A stretch of 64,000 nt of DNA, from NCBI RefSeq assembly GCF_900166635.1, contig NZ_LT800497.1:472303-536302 (forward strand). Direction: 5' to 3'. Below are positions 54,294-64,000 of this stretch, piece after piece. Both the position numbers and the translations under genes were made by a program. Each line of letters opens with the position of its first letter. The stretch's first letter is position 1. The notes under the pieces are model-generated. The model had not been told where the DNA came from. It ran no database searches and saw only the letters and a program-made list of their open reading frames with translations. This DNA is from Oceanobacillus timonensis. Lineage in GTDB: Bacteria; Bacillota; Bacilli; Bacillales; Amphibacillaceae.

Positions 54294-54893
54294 ATGAATG
54301 TGCTATTTGTATGTACAGGAAACACATGTCGCAGTCCAATGGCGGAAGGGTTGCTAAAGAATCGTGCGCCAGCGGATATGCAAGTGAAATCCTGTGGAAT
54401 TACGGCTATGCCGGGAGGACAGATGAGCAGCCAGACAAAAGAAGTATTAAGACAACAAGGGATTGAGATGGATCACCAGGCCACCCCAATCAATGAACAT
54501 CTCGTTCAGTGGGCAGACTTGATTCTGACCATGACCGCTTCCCATAAAGAAACACTTTGGTTCCAATTTCCTGAATACAGAAAAAAAATATATACACTTA
54601 AAGAATTTGCCCTACATGCCGATATACAAATATGGGACCAATTAGAAAAAGCCTATGCAGATTTGGAAGAAAAAAGAAGGCGCTATTTAGAGCATAACGA
54701 TTCCGAAATAAACCCGGCAAAACAAGGCGAATTCGTGTATGAAACCTGCCGGGAAGAAATAGAAACCATTCAACATTTAAAAAAACAGCTGACACACTCG
54801 GATATCGCAGATCCGTTTGGAGGATTGGCTATGGATTACTTGAGGACAGAGCAGGAAATTGAAGCATGTCTGAACCAATGGTTATCCTCTTAA
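54294..54893 (+). CDS. ywlE: Low-molecular-weight protein phosphatase (YwlE-like arginine phosphatase), extended
   Basis: 199 residues from ATG 54294 with CAGGAGG. YwlE removes phosphate from phospho-arginine, opposing McsB. The P-loop is VCTGNTCRSPMAEG: Cys7 is the nucleophile, Arg13 binds phosphate, and Thr11 is the residue that gives arginine specificity. The general acid is in DIADPFGG near 170. It is about 50 residues longer than the usual ~150: a charged, helical insertion (LEKAYADLEEKRRRYLEHND) lies before the DP motif. This may bind a partner or be disordered. Confidence 0.87.
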   Translation: MNVLFVCTGNTCRSPMAEGLLKNRAPADMQVKSCGITAMPGGQMSSQTKEVLRQQGIEMDHQATPINEHLVQWADLILTMTASHKETLWFQFPEYRKKIYTLKEFALHADIQIWDQLEKAYADLEEKRRRYLEHNDSEINPAKQGEFVYETCREEIETIQHLKKQLTHSDIADPFGGLAMDYLRTEQEIEACLNQWLSS

Positions 54894-55039
54894 AAACATG
54901 TTACTAACTCTTACATTTCCAAAAACCAACATAAACAAAAAAACAGGGGTATAGAACATGCGCTTTTGTCTTTAAAAAAAGAAGTAGATGACTGCATCCT
55001 GTGCATTCTATGGAATGTTTACAGTTGAAGAGAAGAATA

Positions 55040-55080
55040 GACCCTGGTTATTAGCGCTCATTCCAGGGTCTTCCCATTTT
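55040..55080 (+). terminator. Terminator between ywlE and the chemoreceptor gene
   Basis: GACCCTGG (55040-55047) and CCAGGGTC (55063-55070), with a TTCCCATTTTT tail. Confidence 0.6.
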
Positions 55081-55158
55081 TAGAATAGGGTTTTTCTGCT
55101 GCTTAGTGCTTTCCTTTGAAAATAGACATATGAAAAATATGGAGGAGTGGGCATTTTA

Positions 55159-56541
55159 ATGGGAAAAAGATATCGATTCAGTCTTAGATTAAAGCTTGTT
55201 GTATTTACCACCTTTTTAGCACTTATTACATATTCAACAAGTGCTTTCTTTATTTACATTTTATTTGACTATATTCATTCCTGGATCAATGTATCGCAGC
55301 AGACTTTTGTTATTTTGACATTGCTGGCCGGTGTTATGTGGTCCGGCATCCTGGCTTTTTTTGCTGCAAGATGGATTACAAAACCATTGCAAAAACTAGA
55401 AAAGATAACCGGGGAAGCAGCAAAGGGAAATCTGGAAGTGCGGGCAGAAATTCCGCAGTCGGATGATGAGATTAAATCTTTGTCTGTTGCTGTAAACAGT
55501 ATGCTTGAAAGTTTAAATAAAATGGTGACAAATATTGATCAGCACTTCGAGGAAACAAATCGAACGGTTCATGAACTAAAAGTAGCTTCGAATACCGCGA
55601 CAAAACACGCGGCAGCTATTGGTGAATCTGTCGGTGAAATCTCAGATGGAGCAGAAAATTCATCTCGTGCAACCCAGGAAACGGTCGGATCAATTGAAAT
55701 CGCAACAGAATTAGCTAATGAAGTACAACATAAAGCAGAAACATCGAAAGAGCAGTCTCATGCCATGATCCATATGCTGGAAGAAGGACAAAATGTAGTG
55801 AAACAATTAGTTGACGGAATGGAGCGTATCGCTGTGGAGCAGGAAGTCTCTTTGGAAGATGTGAATCATTTACGACAAAGTACGATGGAAGTGGAAGGGA
55901 TTATCACTTTAGTCGGCGAGATTGCGGAACAAACCAACTTACTGGCATTGAATGCTTCCATTGAAGCAGCCCGTGCAGGGGAACATGGAAAAGGGTTTGC
56001 AGTCGTGGCTGAAGAAGTGCGGAAGCTGGCTGATCAAAGCGGGCAGGCAGTAAATGATATTTCCGGGCTGCTGCTTTCGATTCAAACAGACGTGAAACAG
56101 TTGGCCGAAAAAATTAATATCAATGCGACATCTGCACGGGAGGAAGTTGGCCGTGGTGAAAATACAAACCATACCATTACGGAAATGGGGACGACGGTAA
56201 CAGAGACAGCTGCACAGGTAGATAAGATTTACGAACTGGTAGAACAGCAGCTGCAATCGATTCAAAATACAGCAAATCAATCGCAGGAAGTAGCGGCTAT
56301 TGCGGAAGAAACATCTGCAGGGACGCAGGAAGTCAACGCCGCAATTCAAGAACAAATCGGTACCATGGAACACGTGGATCAATTAGCAGGGCAGATGGAA
56401 GAACATGCTGGAAGTCTAAGAGAACAGATTAACCAATTTAATGTGAAGCAAGAGACGGAACCTGCCCGCGAAATGCCTGGAAGGCGCTCGGATAGCAATG
56501 GGGACAGTTTAGTTGAAAACAGGCATCAAGATGTATCGTAA
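55159..56541 (+). CDS. Methyl-accepting chemotaxis protein
   Basis: 460 residues from ATG 55159 behind GGAGGAG. Two membrane helices (residues ~12-35 and ~45-70) are joined by a very short loop ([11 protein letters not shown]), so there is almost no external sensor domain. A HAMP domain follows ([20 protein letters not shown]), then a long coiled-coil with the signalling tip [30 protein letters not shown]. It probably senses membrane or cytoplasmic cues. In B. subtilis rpiB lies at this place; here the receptor has replaced it. Confidence 0.9.
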   Translation: MGKRYRFSLRLKLVVFTTFLALITYSTSAFFIYILFDYIHSWINVSQQTFVILTLLAGVMWSGILAFFAARWITKPLQKLEKITGEAAKGNLEVRAEIPQSDDEIKSLSVAVNSMLESLNKMVTNIDQHFEETNRTVHELKVASNTATKHAAAIGESVGEISDGAENSSRATQETVGSIEIATELANEVQHKAETSKEQSHAMIHMLEEGQNVVKQLVDGMERIAVEQEVSLEDVNHLRQSTMEVEGIITLVGEIAEQTNLLALNASIEAARAGEHGKGFAVVAEEVRKLADQSGQAVNDISGLLLSIQTDVKQLAEKININATSAREEVGRGENTNHTITEMGTTVTETAAQVDKIYELVEQQLQSIQNTANQSQEVAAIAEETSAGTQEVNAAIQEQIGTMEHVDQLAGQMEEHAGSLREQINQFNVKQETEPAREMPGRRSDSNGDSLVENRHQDVS

Positions 56542-56659
56542 TTTTAAAAAAATCATGGTATGCTATAAATGATTCTATTATTTGTTGCTGTGGCAAACGA
56601 ATCAACAGAAGGACGATAAGCAGGTGTTCAAACAGGCTGATAAAGAGTAAGGGTGTGTC

Positions 56660-57208
56660 ATGATGATAACGAAAGATTTAGAACAAGTTATGAATCAATG
56701 GCTGGCGATAAGCAGCCCGCAAAAAAATGAGATTGTTGTTATTGGCTGTTCAACAAGTGAAGTAGCTGGTCAGCCCATTGGAACAAGCGGAAGTACGGAA
56801 ATTGCCAAAAGCCTTTATGAGCAGATGACGAACTTTCAAAAGCAAACAGGTGTGCATTTGGCTTTTCAATGCTGTGAGCATTTGAATCGTGCACTTGTTG
56901 TAGACCGGGAGACAGCTGTGCAATATGGACTGGAAGAAGTTGCTGCTGTACCTGTTCCAGAAGCAGGTGGATCCATGGCGAGTTATGCTTATAGACAAAT
57001 AGAACATCCAGTTGTTGTGGAAAATATAAGCGCTCATGCCGGATTGGATATTGGCGAAACAATGATTGGTATGCATTTAAAACCAGTGGCTGTTCCGCTG
57101 AAATTAGAACAGCGCACGATTGGCCAAGCCCGGGTAAGGGCAGCTCGTACTCGTCCGAAATTAATCGGCGGTCATCGGGCATATTACGGAGAAAACCCAG
57201 CGAGATAA
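56660..57208 (+). CDS. ywlG: YwlG-family protein (TIGR01440)
   Basis: 182 residues. It has the family's conserved beginning IVVIGCSTSEVAGQPIGTSGS and LAFQCCEHLNRALVVDRE, with ARAARTRPKLIGGHRAYYG at the end. The function is unknown. It is the usual neighbour before glyA. ATG at 56660 or 56663, with AAGGGTG upstream. Confidence 0.9.
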   Translation: MMITKDLEQVMNQWLAISSPQKNEIVVIGCSTSEVAGQPIGTSGSTEIAKSLYEQMTNFQKQTGVHLAFQCCEHLNRALVVDRETAVQYGLEEVAAVPVPEAGGSMASYAYRQIEHPVVVENISAHAGLDIGETMIGMHLKPVAVPLKLEQRTIGQARVRAARTRPKLIGGHRAYYGENPAR

Positions 57209-57275
57209 GTCATTCCTTTTCGTTTGAACAACAAATAATAATAAATTTTCACCCTATATAGGAGGCTGTGCAGTA

Positions 57276-58514
57276 ATGATGGAATATGTAAAACAAGCAG
57301 ATAATGAAGTTTTTCAGGCGATGATGCAAGAGAAGGAGCGTCAGCATAATAAAATTGAGCTGATTGCTTCCGAAAACTTTGTGTCCAAGGCGGTTATGGA
57401 TGCAATGGGGTCCATACTCACCAATAAATATGCGGAAGGCTACCCGGATAAACGCTATTATGGCGGTTGTGAGTATGTGGATATTGTAGAGGATATTGCT
57501 AGGGACCGTGCGAAGGAAATATTCGGCGCGGATCATGCCAATGTACAGCCTCACTCCGGTTCTCAAGCGAATATGGCAGTATATTTCACTTTTCTGGAGC
57601 CTGGAGATACGGTATTGGGAATGAATTTAAACCATGGCGGGCATTTAACGCATGGAAGCCCGGTTAACTTCAGCGGCGGTTTGTACAACTTTGTTGATTA
57701 TGGTGTGGATAAAGAGACAGAAAAGCTGGATTATGATGCTGTTCTTGAAAAAGCAAAAGAAGTGAAACCCAAACTGATTGTTGCCGGCGCAAGTGCGTAT
57801 TCACGAGGCATTGATTTTAAAAAGTTCAGAGAGATTGCAGACGCTGTGGGTGCTTATCTGATGGTGGATATGGCCCATATTGCCGGGTTAGTTGCTACGG
57901 GTCACCATGAAAATCCGGTTCCATACTCTGATTTTGTCACCACAACAACGCATAAAACATTACGCGGACCGCGCGGCGGTATGATACTCTGTAAAGAAGC
58001 GTATGCGAAGAAAATTGATAAAGCCATTTTCCCAGGAATTCAAGGCGGACCTTTAATGCATATCATTGCAGCAAAAGCTGTTTCCTTCAAAGAAGTCTTA
58101 TCGGATGATTTTAAAGCTTATTCCGGAAACATTATCGAAAATGCGAAAGCACTTGGAGAAGCACTGCAAAAAGAAGGTATCCGGATTGTTTCAGGCGGTA
58201 CAGATAATCATTTATTATTATTAGATGTTACACCATTAAATCTGACTGGAAAAGCAGCAGAAAAAGCGTTAGATGATATCGGCGTCACAACCAATAAAAA
58301 TACGATTCCTTTTGATACGGAAAGTCCGTTTGTTACAAGTGGTGTCCGTATTGGAACGGCAGCTGTAACAACACGTGGATTCGGCGTGGAAGAAATGAAA
58401 GAAATTGCTGCAATTATCTCTCTTACGCTTAAAAACTTAGAAGACGAAGATAAATTAAACGAAGCAAAAGAACGTGTACAAGCATTAACAGATAAATTCC
58501 CGTTATATAAATAA
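57276..58514 (+). CDS. glyA: Serine hydroxymethyltransferase
   Basis: 412 residues, ATG after ATAGGAGG. It interconverts serine and glycine with tetrahydrofolate. The PLP lysine is in [15 protein letters not shown]. Start [14 protein letters not shown] and [15 protein letters not shown] are typical, as are HSGSQAN and DMAHIAGL. Length standard. A terminator follows. Confidence 0.97.
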   Translation: MMEYVKQADNEVFQAMMQEKERQHNKIELIASENFVSKAVMDAMGSILTNKYAEGYPDKRYYGGCEYVDIVEDIARDRAKEIFGADHANVQPHSGSQANMAVYFTFLEPGDTVLGMNLNHGGHLTHGSPVNFSGGLYNFVDYGVDKETEKLDYDAVLEKAKEVKPKLIVAGASAYSRGIDFKKFREIADAVGAYLMVDMAHIAGLVATGHHENPVPYSDFVTTTTHKTLRGPRGGMILCKEAYAKKIDKAIFPGIQGGPLMHIIAAKAVSFKEVLSDDFKAYSGNIIENAKALGEALQKEGIRIVSGGTDNHLLLLDVTPLNLTGKAAEKALDDIGVTTNKNTIPFDTESPFVTSGVRIGTAAVTTRGFGVEEMKEIAAIISLTLKNLEDEDKLNEAKERVQALTDKFPLYK

Positions 58515-58562
58515 GATATCCCCATTGTGGATAAAGTAAAACAATATCGAAACAGGAAAATG

Positions 58563-58607
58563 AAAAAATCCGTAGAACAGCGATTAACTGCTCTGCGGAT
58601 TTTTTAA
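58563..58607 (+). terminator. glyA terminator
   Basis: AAAAAATCCG (58563-58572) with CGGATTTTT (58596-58604), plus internal AGAACAGCG/CTGCTCT pairing. Confidence 0.85.
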
Positions 58608-58706
58608 TTACAATCAGCTTGATTTCTTCACGAACCAGCGAGATAATGAAAAGTGAAATTGGAATTTTTGCAATAAACTATTATTGCTATCATGAAGTAG
58701 ATTAAC

Positions 58707-58735
58707 TTGAAAGAACACGTGATTTTCAGTACAAT
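58707..58735 (+). promoter_or_regulatory. upp promoter
   Basis: TTGAAA (58707-58712), 17 bases, TACAAT (58730-58735). A perfect DnaA box also lies at 58526-58534. Confidence 0.7.
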
Positions 58736-58770
58736 TTGAACGATATATAAATTGAAGGAGTGATCCTGGC

Positions 58771-59400
58771 GTGAGTAATGTATTTGTATTTGATCATCCG
58801 TTAATTCAACATAAATTAACGTATATTCGTGATAAAAATACGGGAACAAAAGAATTTCGTGAGCTTGTAGATGAAGTAGCAATGTTAATGGCGTTTGAAA
58901 TTACAAGAGATTTACCGACATCGGATGTGGAAGTGGAAACACCTGTAAAGACGTCCCACTCAAAAGTATTAGCTGGTAAAAAAGTTGGGCTGGTACCAAT
59001 TCTTCGTGCTGGTTTAGGAATGGTAGACGGTGTACGTAAACTGATTCCGGCAGCAAAAGTTGGACATGTTGGTTTGTATCGTGATCCGGAAACATTTAAA
59101 CCGGTAGAATACTATGTGAAATTGCCAAATGATATAGAAGAACGTGAACTGATTGTAATTGATCCCATGCTGGCGACAGGCGGATCGGCAATTGATGCTA
59201 TTGGTGCTTTGAAAAAGCGTGGCGCGAAAAATGTCCGTTTGATGTGTCTTGTTGCTGCGCCAGAGGGCGTGAAAGCAGTACAGGAAGAACATCCGGATGT
59301 AGATATTTACTTAGCAGCTCTGGACGATAGTTTGGATGACCATGGTTACATTGTTCCAGGCCTTGGTGATGCGGGAGACCGTTTATTTGGAACAAAATAA
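58771..59400 (+). CDS. upp: Uracil phosphoribosyltransferase
   Basis: 209 residues from GTG 58771 with AAGGAG. It salvages uracil to UMP with PRPP. The PRPP loop is [16 protein letters not shown]; the uracil-binding end is [18 protein letters not shown]. Length matches. It is followed by a terminator and then the repeat-rich gap. Confidence 0.96.
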   Translation: MSNVFVFDHPLIQHKLTYIRDKNTGTKEFRELVDEVAMLMAFEITRDLPTSDVEVETPVKTSHSKVLAGKKVGLVPILRAGLGMVDGVRKLIPAAKVGHVGLYRDPETFKPVEYYVKLPNDIEERELIVIDPMLATGGSAIDAIGALKKRGAKNVRLMCLVAAPEGVKAVQEEHPDVDIYLAALDDSLDDHGYIVPGLGDAGDRLFGTK

Positions 59401-59404
59401 GAGA

Positions 59405-59444
59405 ATGAAAGACAGACTGGGTATCCCATCCGGTCTGTTTTTTA
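59405..59444 (+). terminator. upp terminator
   Basis: ACAGAC and GTCTGT stem around TGGG/CCCA, followed by T6. Confidence 0.7.
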
Positions 59445-59450
59445 TTTGCA

Positions 59451-60275
59451 TAACTCAACTTTCACACCTAAGAATAAGCATAAAAACCTTGCTATTCCAG
59501 GATGAATATGGTCTCTACCAGCATACTTGCTTTTCGTTCAATCATCCTTCTATTTGTTGAACATGGTATGGTGTATAGCTCCACTCCGACCAACCACTAC
59601 GCTTTCCGGCGTGCAAATGTTTTCGATGGGACGAGTAACCGCAGCAATGTTGTCAGGCTAATATGACCGCTACGGAAAAACACTACGCTTTCCGCGGGCT
59701 TGAGCTCAGCCTCCTCGGAAAAAAGAAGTTCGCTTTTTTCCTGCGGGGTCTTCCCACTGCGCTTTCCCGCAGGAGTCTCCGTGTTTTTCCTCCGCTGGTT
59801 AGCGTTATTGCTTTATGCTTGTAGCAACTATCATTTTTTTGAAAATTTATTAACCTGACAGCATTGGTAATTGCGAAAGCTCTTCGGTGGGGCGAGTAAT
59901 CGCAGCCCCAGTCTCAACTCCAGGAGTCACGGTTTTAGCCTGCAAACCACTTAGGAGTCTACGCGGTTGACCTGTGCTCTAATAGGATTCTATAGCGCAT
60001 GGAAGAAATAGCATCCTGATGAAGTTAGATGAAATAATCACTTTCATGCACAGAGAGGAATGATTGTTGAACATTTTTACCATGCACCACGAAATATCTG
60101 TTCTTTCTGGTCTAATTTTTATTTGTTCAACTATATCAACCGCATAGAATCCCCTACTAGCGGAGGCGGTGCCTTACACCTTACCTTCTATTCTTTATCA
60201 ACAGATGTACAGAAGTAACGATCAACCCCTGTTCCCATGGAATGGAAGTTACTTTTTAAAGGCCGAAAGTCGAGT
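59451..60275. repeat. Modular repeat R2 with inverted core and extra insert
   Basis: About 825 bases. The left flank (59451-59645) and right flank (60160-60275) repeat those of R1 in the same direction. The core 59665-59760 is the reverse complement of the R1 core. A further segment (59761-59800, CGCTTTCCCGCAGGAGTCTC and GTGTTTTTCCTCCGC) matches, reversed, the core of family A copy 2. A second GTGGGGCGAGTAATCGCAGC block is at 59887-59908. ORFs in this stretch lack ribosome sites. Confidence 0.75.
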
Positions 60276-60326
60276 GAATAAAATAACTTTTTTCCACGAA
60301 AACTACGCTGTAAAGGTGGAGATGTT

Positions 60327-62525
60327 ATGTGGAAAAAAGTGCTGTGTTTATGGACGGTTTGCATGATTTTATCACTGATCCCAATCGTGCATGATACGTA
60401 TGCTGAAGAACAGAAGCAAACACTCATTATCGAGGTGGAAGGTGATCCGGAAAAAGTAAAAGAAGAAATAGAAGCGTATCATCCATTTGTTGAAGTAGTA
60501 GCCGTGTACGATATTGTTTTTAAAGGACTTGCTGTGGAAGGCAAAGCAGAACAATTGGCGGAGCTGGGTTCGATTGAACAAGTCAAGACACTTCACCAAG
60601 TGCAAACATATGAAACGCAACCGCAGCATTCAGACAATGCGGATGTGACGGAACAATTGGAACCTTCCGCATCAAAACCATATGATATAAATACAACCGA
60701 TTTTACCGGAAAAGGTGTCAAAGTAGGTGTTATTGACACAGGAATTGATTATGAACATCCTGATTTGCAGAAGAATTACCAGGGTGGTTACGACTTGGTT
60801 GATTTTGACGATGATCCTATGGAAACAACCCCGGAGGAAGGGCAGCCTACAGAGCACGGGACGCACGTTTCAGGAATTATTGCTGGGAATGGAGACATAA
60901 AAGGGGTCGCTCCAGATGCGGAATTATATGCTTACCGCGCCTTGGGACCAGGCGGGTCAGGTTCTTCCGTTCAAGTATTAGCAGCATTGGAAAAAGCAAT
61001 AGAAGACGAGATGGATATTATTAATCTGTCGCTTGGGAATGATGTCAATATACCGGATTATCCAACAAGTATGGCGGTGAACCGTGCTAGGGAGATGGGC
61101 ATTATCGTAGTAATTGCCAATGGAAACAGTGGACCGGATGCATGGACCGTCGGATCGCCGGCAACAGCAGACCATTCCGTTTCCGTAGGAGCATCAACAA
61201 CGCCGCAGAAAGAGCCGGTACTGACAGATACCTTGGAAGAAAAGGAGATACCTTTACTAGAAGCAATTGGGGCTCCACAATGGGAACTGGACAATGATTA
61301 TCAGCTCATCGATATGGACAATATGGAGCAGGGGCAATCCTTGCACGGCAAAATCGCCATTACCAGACGAAATGAAATACCTTTTTTTGAATTGGCGTTA
61401 CAAGCAGAAAGCATGGGGGCAGAAGCTTTAATCATTTATAATTCTGAATCTGGACCGCTGCAGGCCTCTGTGGACAATAATCGGCAGCCTGTCAATATTC
61501 CGGTTGCTTCTATCGAGAAAGAAGAAGGAGAGTGGCTGCAGGCACAAATAAACAAAGGGAATTATTTTATAGATTCGATTCAAAAAGAGAATACTATCAC
61601 GATTGCACCTTTCAGTTCAAGAGGACCGGTTACCGTGCATTGGAATATTAAACCGGATATCTCAGCTCCTGGAGCGGGTATTTGGAGTACGGTTCCGGGA
61701 GGGTATCAAGCAATGAATGGAACAAGTATGGCTTCTCCGCATGTAGCTGGAGCATTTGCTGTTTTAAAAGAGGCGCATCCGGATTGGACGGACGAGCAGC
61801 TGGTTGGAGCCCTGAAAACAACAGCACAACCCTTTGAAGAAGCGGAAACTCGCTTAAATGCTACAACACAGGGGATGGGGCTTATTCATCTGGAAGCAGC
61901 TGCCGATCCATCTACAATTATATATGATCCGCAACTGGAATTCGGTAAGCTGAATCAGTATCAGGAAGCTTTTACCGAAACAGTCACGGTCGAAAATAAA
62001 ACGGACAAGGAACAGACCTATTATTTTGAAATGCCGGAGCGGAAGGATGGCTTCGTTTGGGATATTCCGCAATCTTTCACGATTGAACCGCAAGCACAAA
62101 AAGAAATAACGGTAAAACTATCGATGAACCGGGACCGATTGGAAGAAGGCGTTCATGAAGGGTGGTTGACGCTTAGAGAAGGGGAGAGCAACTACGAGTT
62201 GCCTTACATTATTGTTAACCAGGAAGCTGATCAGCCAAAAACAGCAGGATTTGAATTTTACCTCGAACCTTTTGAAAACGCAGATTATAAATATCAATTT
62301 TATGTAACGGAATCGGTGAAAAAGATGAATGTCAGCTTATACAACCCAGAGACTTTTCTGTTTGAAAGGAAACTGCTGGAAGAAACAGAATTAAAAGAAG
62401 GAAAGCATGAAGGAGTGCTTCGTAAAGAAGAAGCGGGGGCACCTGGATATTATCTGGCATTAATCACAGCGGAACTTGAAAATGGAGAATTTGAACAGAT
62501 AGAGACAATGATCATGATTGAGTGA
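60327..62525 (+). CDS. Vpr-like secreted subtilisin-family serine protease
   Basis: 732 residues, ATG after GGAGATGTT. A signal peptide (1-26, ending DTYA) is followed by an inhibitor I9 propeptide (about 32-100), then the S8 catalytic domain. The catalytic residues are in VIDTGIDYEHP, HGTHVSGIIAG and NGTSMASPHVAGA. A PA domain is inserted (about 325-415, KIAITRRNEIPFFELALQA, GAEALIIYNS), as in Vpr. The C-terminal ~200 residues are beta-rich (Fn3-like). It degrades extracellular protein. It stands between upp and atpI, where B. subtilis has no such gene. Confidence 0.88.
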   Translation: MWKKVLCLWTVCMILSLIPIVHDTYAEEQKQTLIIEVEGDPEKVKEEIEAYHPFVEVVAVYDIVFKGLAVEGKAEQLAELGSIEQVKTLHQVQTYETQPQHSDNADVTEQLEPSASKPYDINTTDFTGKGVKVGVIDTGIDYEHPDLQKNYQGGYDLVDFDDDPMETTPEEGQPTEHGTHVSGIIAGNGDIKGVAPDAELYAYRALGPGGSGSSVQVLAALEKAIEDEMDIINLSLGNDVNIPDYPTSMAVNRAREMGIIVVIANGNSGPDAWTVGSPATADHSVSVGASTTPQKEPVLTDTLEEKEIPLLEAIGAPQWELDNDYQLIDMDNMEQGQSLHGKIAITRRNEIPFFELALQAESMGAEALIIYNSESGPLQASVDNNRQPVNIPVASIEKEEGEWLQAQINKGNYFIDSIQKENTITIAPFSSRGPVTVHWNIKPDISAPGAGIWSTVPGGYQAMNGTSMASPHVAGAFAVLKEAHPDWTDEQLVGALKTTAQPFEEAETRLNATTQGMGLIHLEAAADPSTIIYDPQLEFGKLNQYQEAFTETVTVENKTDKEQTYYFEMPERKDGFVWDIPQSFTIEPQAQKEITVKLSMNRDRLEEGVHEGWLTLREGESNYELPYIIVNQEADQPKTAGFEFYLEPFENADYKYQFYVTESVKKMNVSLYNPETFLFERKLLEETELKEGKHEGVLRKEEAGAPGYYLALITAELENGEFEQIETMIMIE

Positions 62526-63000
62526 AAATATACCTGTGAATTCCCTGGTCCAGTATAGTTAAAAAGACACGTTCACAAAACTGTCATTTTAAGTTGGAAG
62601 CATTTGTGAATTCATTTCTTTGAGAAATATTTCACAAATGCTTCTTAATGGGCAATGACCCTGCCTGAAGGTGCATTATTACAGTTCTGAAAATACTTTG
62701 AACATTATGTGATACTCGTTGACAACTCTTACAGGCGTATTGTAAACTTATTTAGTGTGGAGAAAAGGGGGAGCAGACTTAGCCCATTTAAAAATTGATG
62801 CTTTCTGAAAGTATGCGAAATGCATTTCTCTGCCTTTTATACATAAGATGCAATATTATGTAACACCTCCGCATCTAAGACTACAAGTAGTATTACCCAG
62901 TAAGAAGTTCCCCAACTTGATTGAAAACGAAAACGGATGCAAATGCATGTTTCTAACGGTAATATCTAAGTTGACGGGCATTAGGAGTGAAACAGCATTG
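62526..63000. other. Gap before atpI with hairpin and atp promoter
   Basis: 475 bases. A perfect 14-bp hairpin GAAGCATTTGTGAA (62597-62610) with 62631-62644 probably ends the protease gene, although the T-tract is weak. TTGACA (62719-62724), 18 bases, TAAACT (62743-62748) is the likely atp operon promoter, which leaves a ~245-base leader. No ORF with a site. Confidence 0.6.
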
Positions 63001-63390
63001 ATGTCTAATTTTGATAATATGATTATCCGTCAGCGAAAATGGATGCTTTACTGGTTGGCAATTTTAGTACTTTGCGCTGGATTTCTACCGTATACCCGAA
63101 TTTTTCTCGGTTTAATCCTGGGTAGTAGCATCAGTTTTTATAACTTGTGGTTATTGCAGCACAAGTCAGACCAACTCGGCAAGACGGTTGCAGCCGGAGA
63201 AACGGCCAAAACTGGTTTAGGTACCTTTTCCAGAATGGCTGCCGCGGTATTAGCGGTTGTTGTTGCGATACGTTTTGATGAGTATTTTCATCTGTATGCT
63301 GTAATTTTTGGGATTGTTTCTTCCTACGTGATTATGATGATAGATGTCATTGTCTATCAACTAGTTATACGTAATCGCAAAGAAGACTAA
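63001..63390 (+). CDS. atpI: ATP synthase protein I
   Basis: 129 residues from ATG 63001; a TTG at 62998 is an alternative with better distance to TAGGAG. The frame upstream (to 62848) is not used. There are four membrane helices, beginning MIIRQRKWMLYWLAILVL. AtpI helps assemble the c-ring and may carry Mg2+/Ca2+. It is the conserved first gene of the atp operon in bacilli. Confidence 0.87.
   Translation: MSNFDNMIIRQRKWMLYWLAILVLCAGFLPYTRIFLGLILGSSISFYNLWLLQHKSDQLGKTVAAGETAKTGLGTFSRMAAAVLAVVVAIRFDEYFHLYAVIFGIVSSYVIMMIDVIVYQLVIRNRKED

Positions 63391-64000
<610 letters not shown>

Overview
The window is a chromosomal segment of a low-GC, endospore-forming Firmicute of the family Bacillaceae. 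Sporulation genes (spo0F, spoIIR, gerQ, pbpG) and a gene order that follows the ywd-ywf-ywh-ywi-ywj-ywl block and the start of the atp operon of Bacillus subtilis support this. Protein sequences and the absence of glpX and rpiB from their usual places suggest a halotolerant genus near Oceanobacillus or Virgibacillus; that genus-level guess is inference.

Layout. 0-1 kb: the end of a transposase (probably IS91-like) with a small partner ORF, then a modular repeat (R1). 1-9 kb: SE1832-family protein, AI-2E-family exporter, a TerC manganese exporter behind a yybP-ykoY riboswitch, OsmC peroxiredoxin, membrane acyltransferase, YjiH-family membrane protein, phasin-like protein, CHY zinc-finger protein, PlsC. 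9-24 kb: ywdI, ywdK, gerQ, hemQ, pta, lipL, ywfO, ywgA, ywhD, pbpG, ywiB, argS, then an SsuABC/TauABC-like ABC transporter. 24.5-35 kb: a fatty-acid and branched-acid catabolic cluster (fadF, thiolase, 3-hydroxybutyryl-CoA dehydrogenase, two acyl-CoA dehydrogenases, a TetR regulator, fused isobutyryl-CoA mutase icmF). It carries a FadR-like operator, a perfect cre site and a second TetR-type operator. 35-47 kb: rpoE, pyrG with its GGGC attenuator leader, spo0F with a sigma-H promoter, fbaA, tal, murA, rho, then a probably CcpA-controlled DUF3870-DUF819-dipeptide epimerase cassette. 47-59 kb: rpmE2, tdk, prfA, prmC, spoIIR, ywlB, ywlC behind a DnaA-box cluster, mntP, ywlE, a chemoreceptor, ywlG, glyA, upp. 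59-64 kb: a repeat-rich gap (R2), a Vpr-like secreted protease, and the atp operon start (atpI, partial atpB).

The most unusual structure is in the intergenic DNA: at least four families of short repeats. They include three copies of a MITE-like element with terminal inverted repeats, a second MITE-like family with GTTCAAAAAG ends, and two copies of a modular element whose flanks lie in the same orientation while the core is inverted. No rRNA, tRNA, CRISPR array or prophage was seen.
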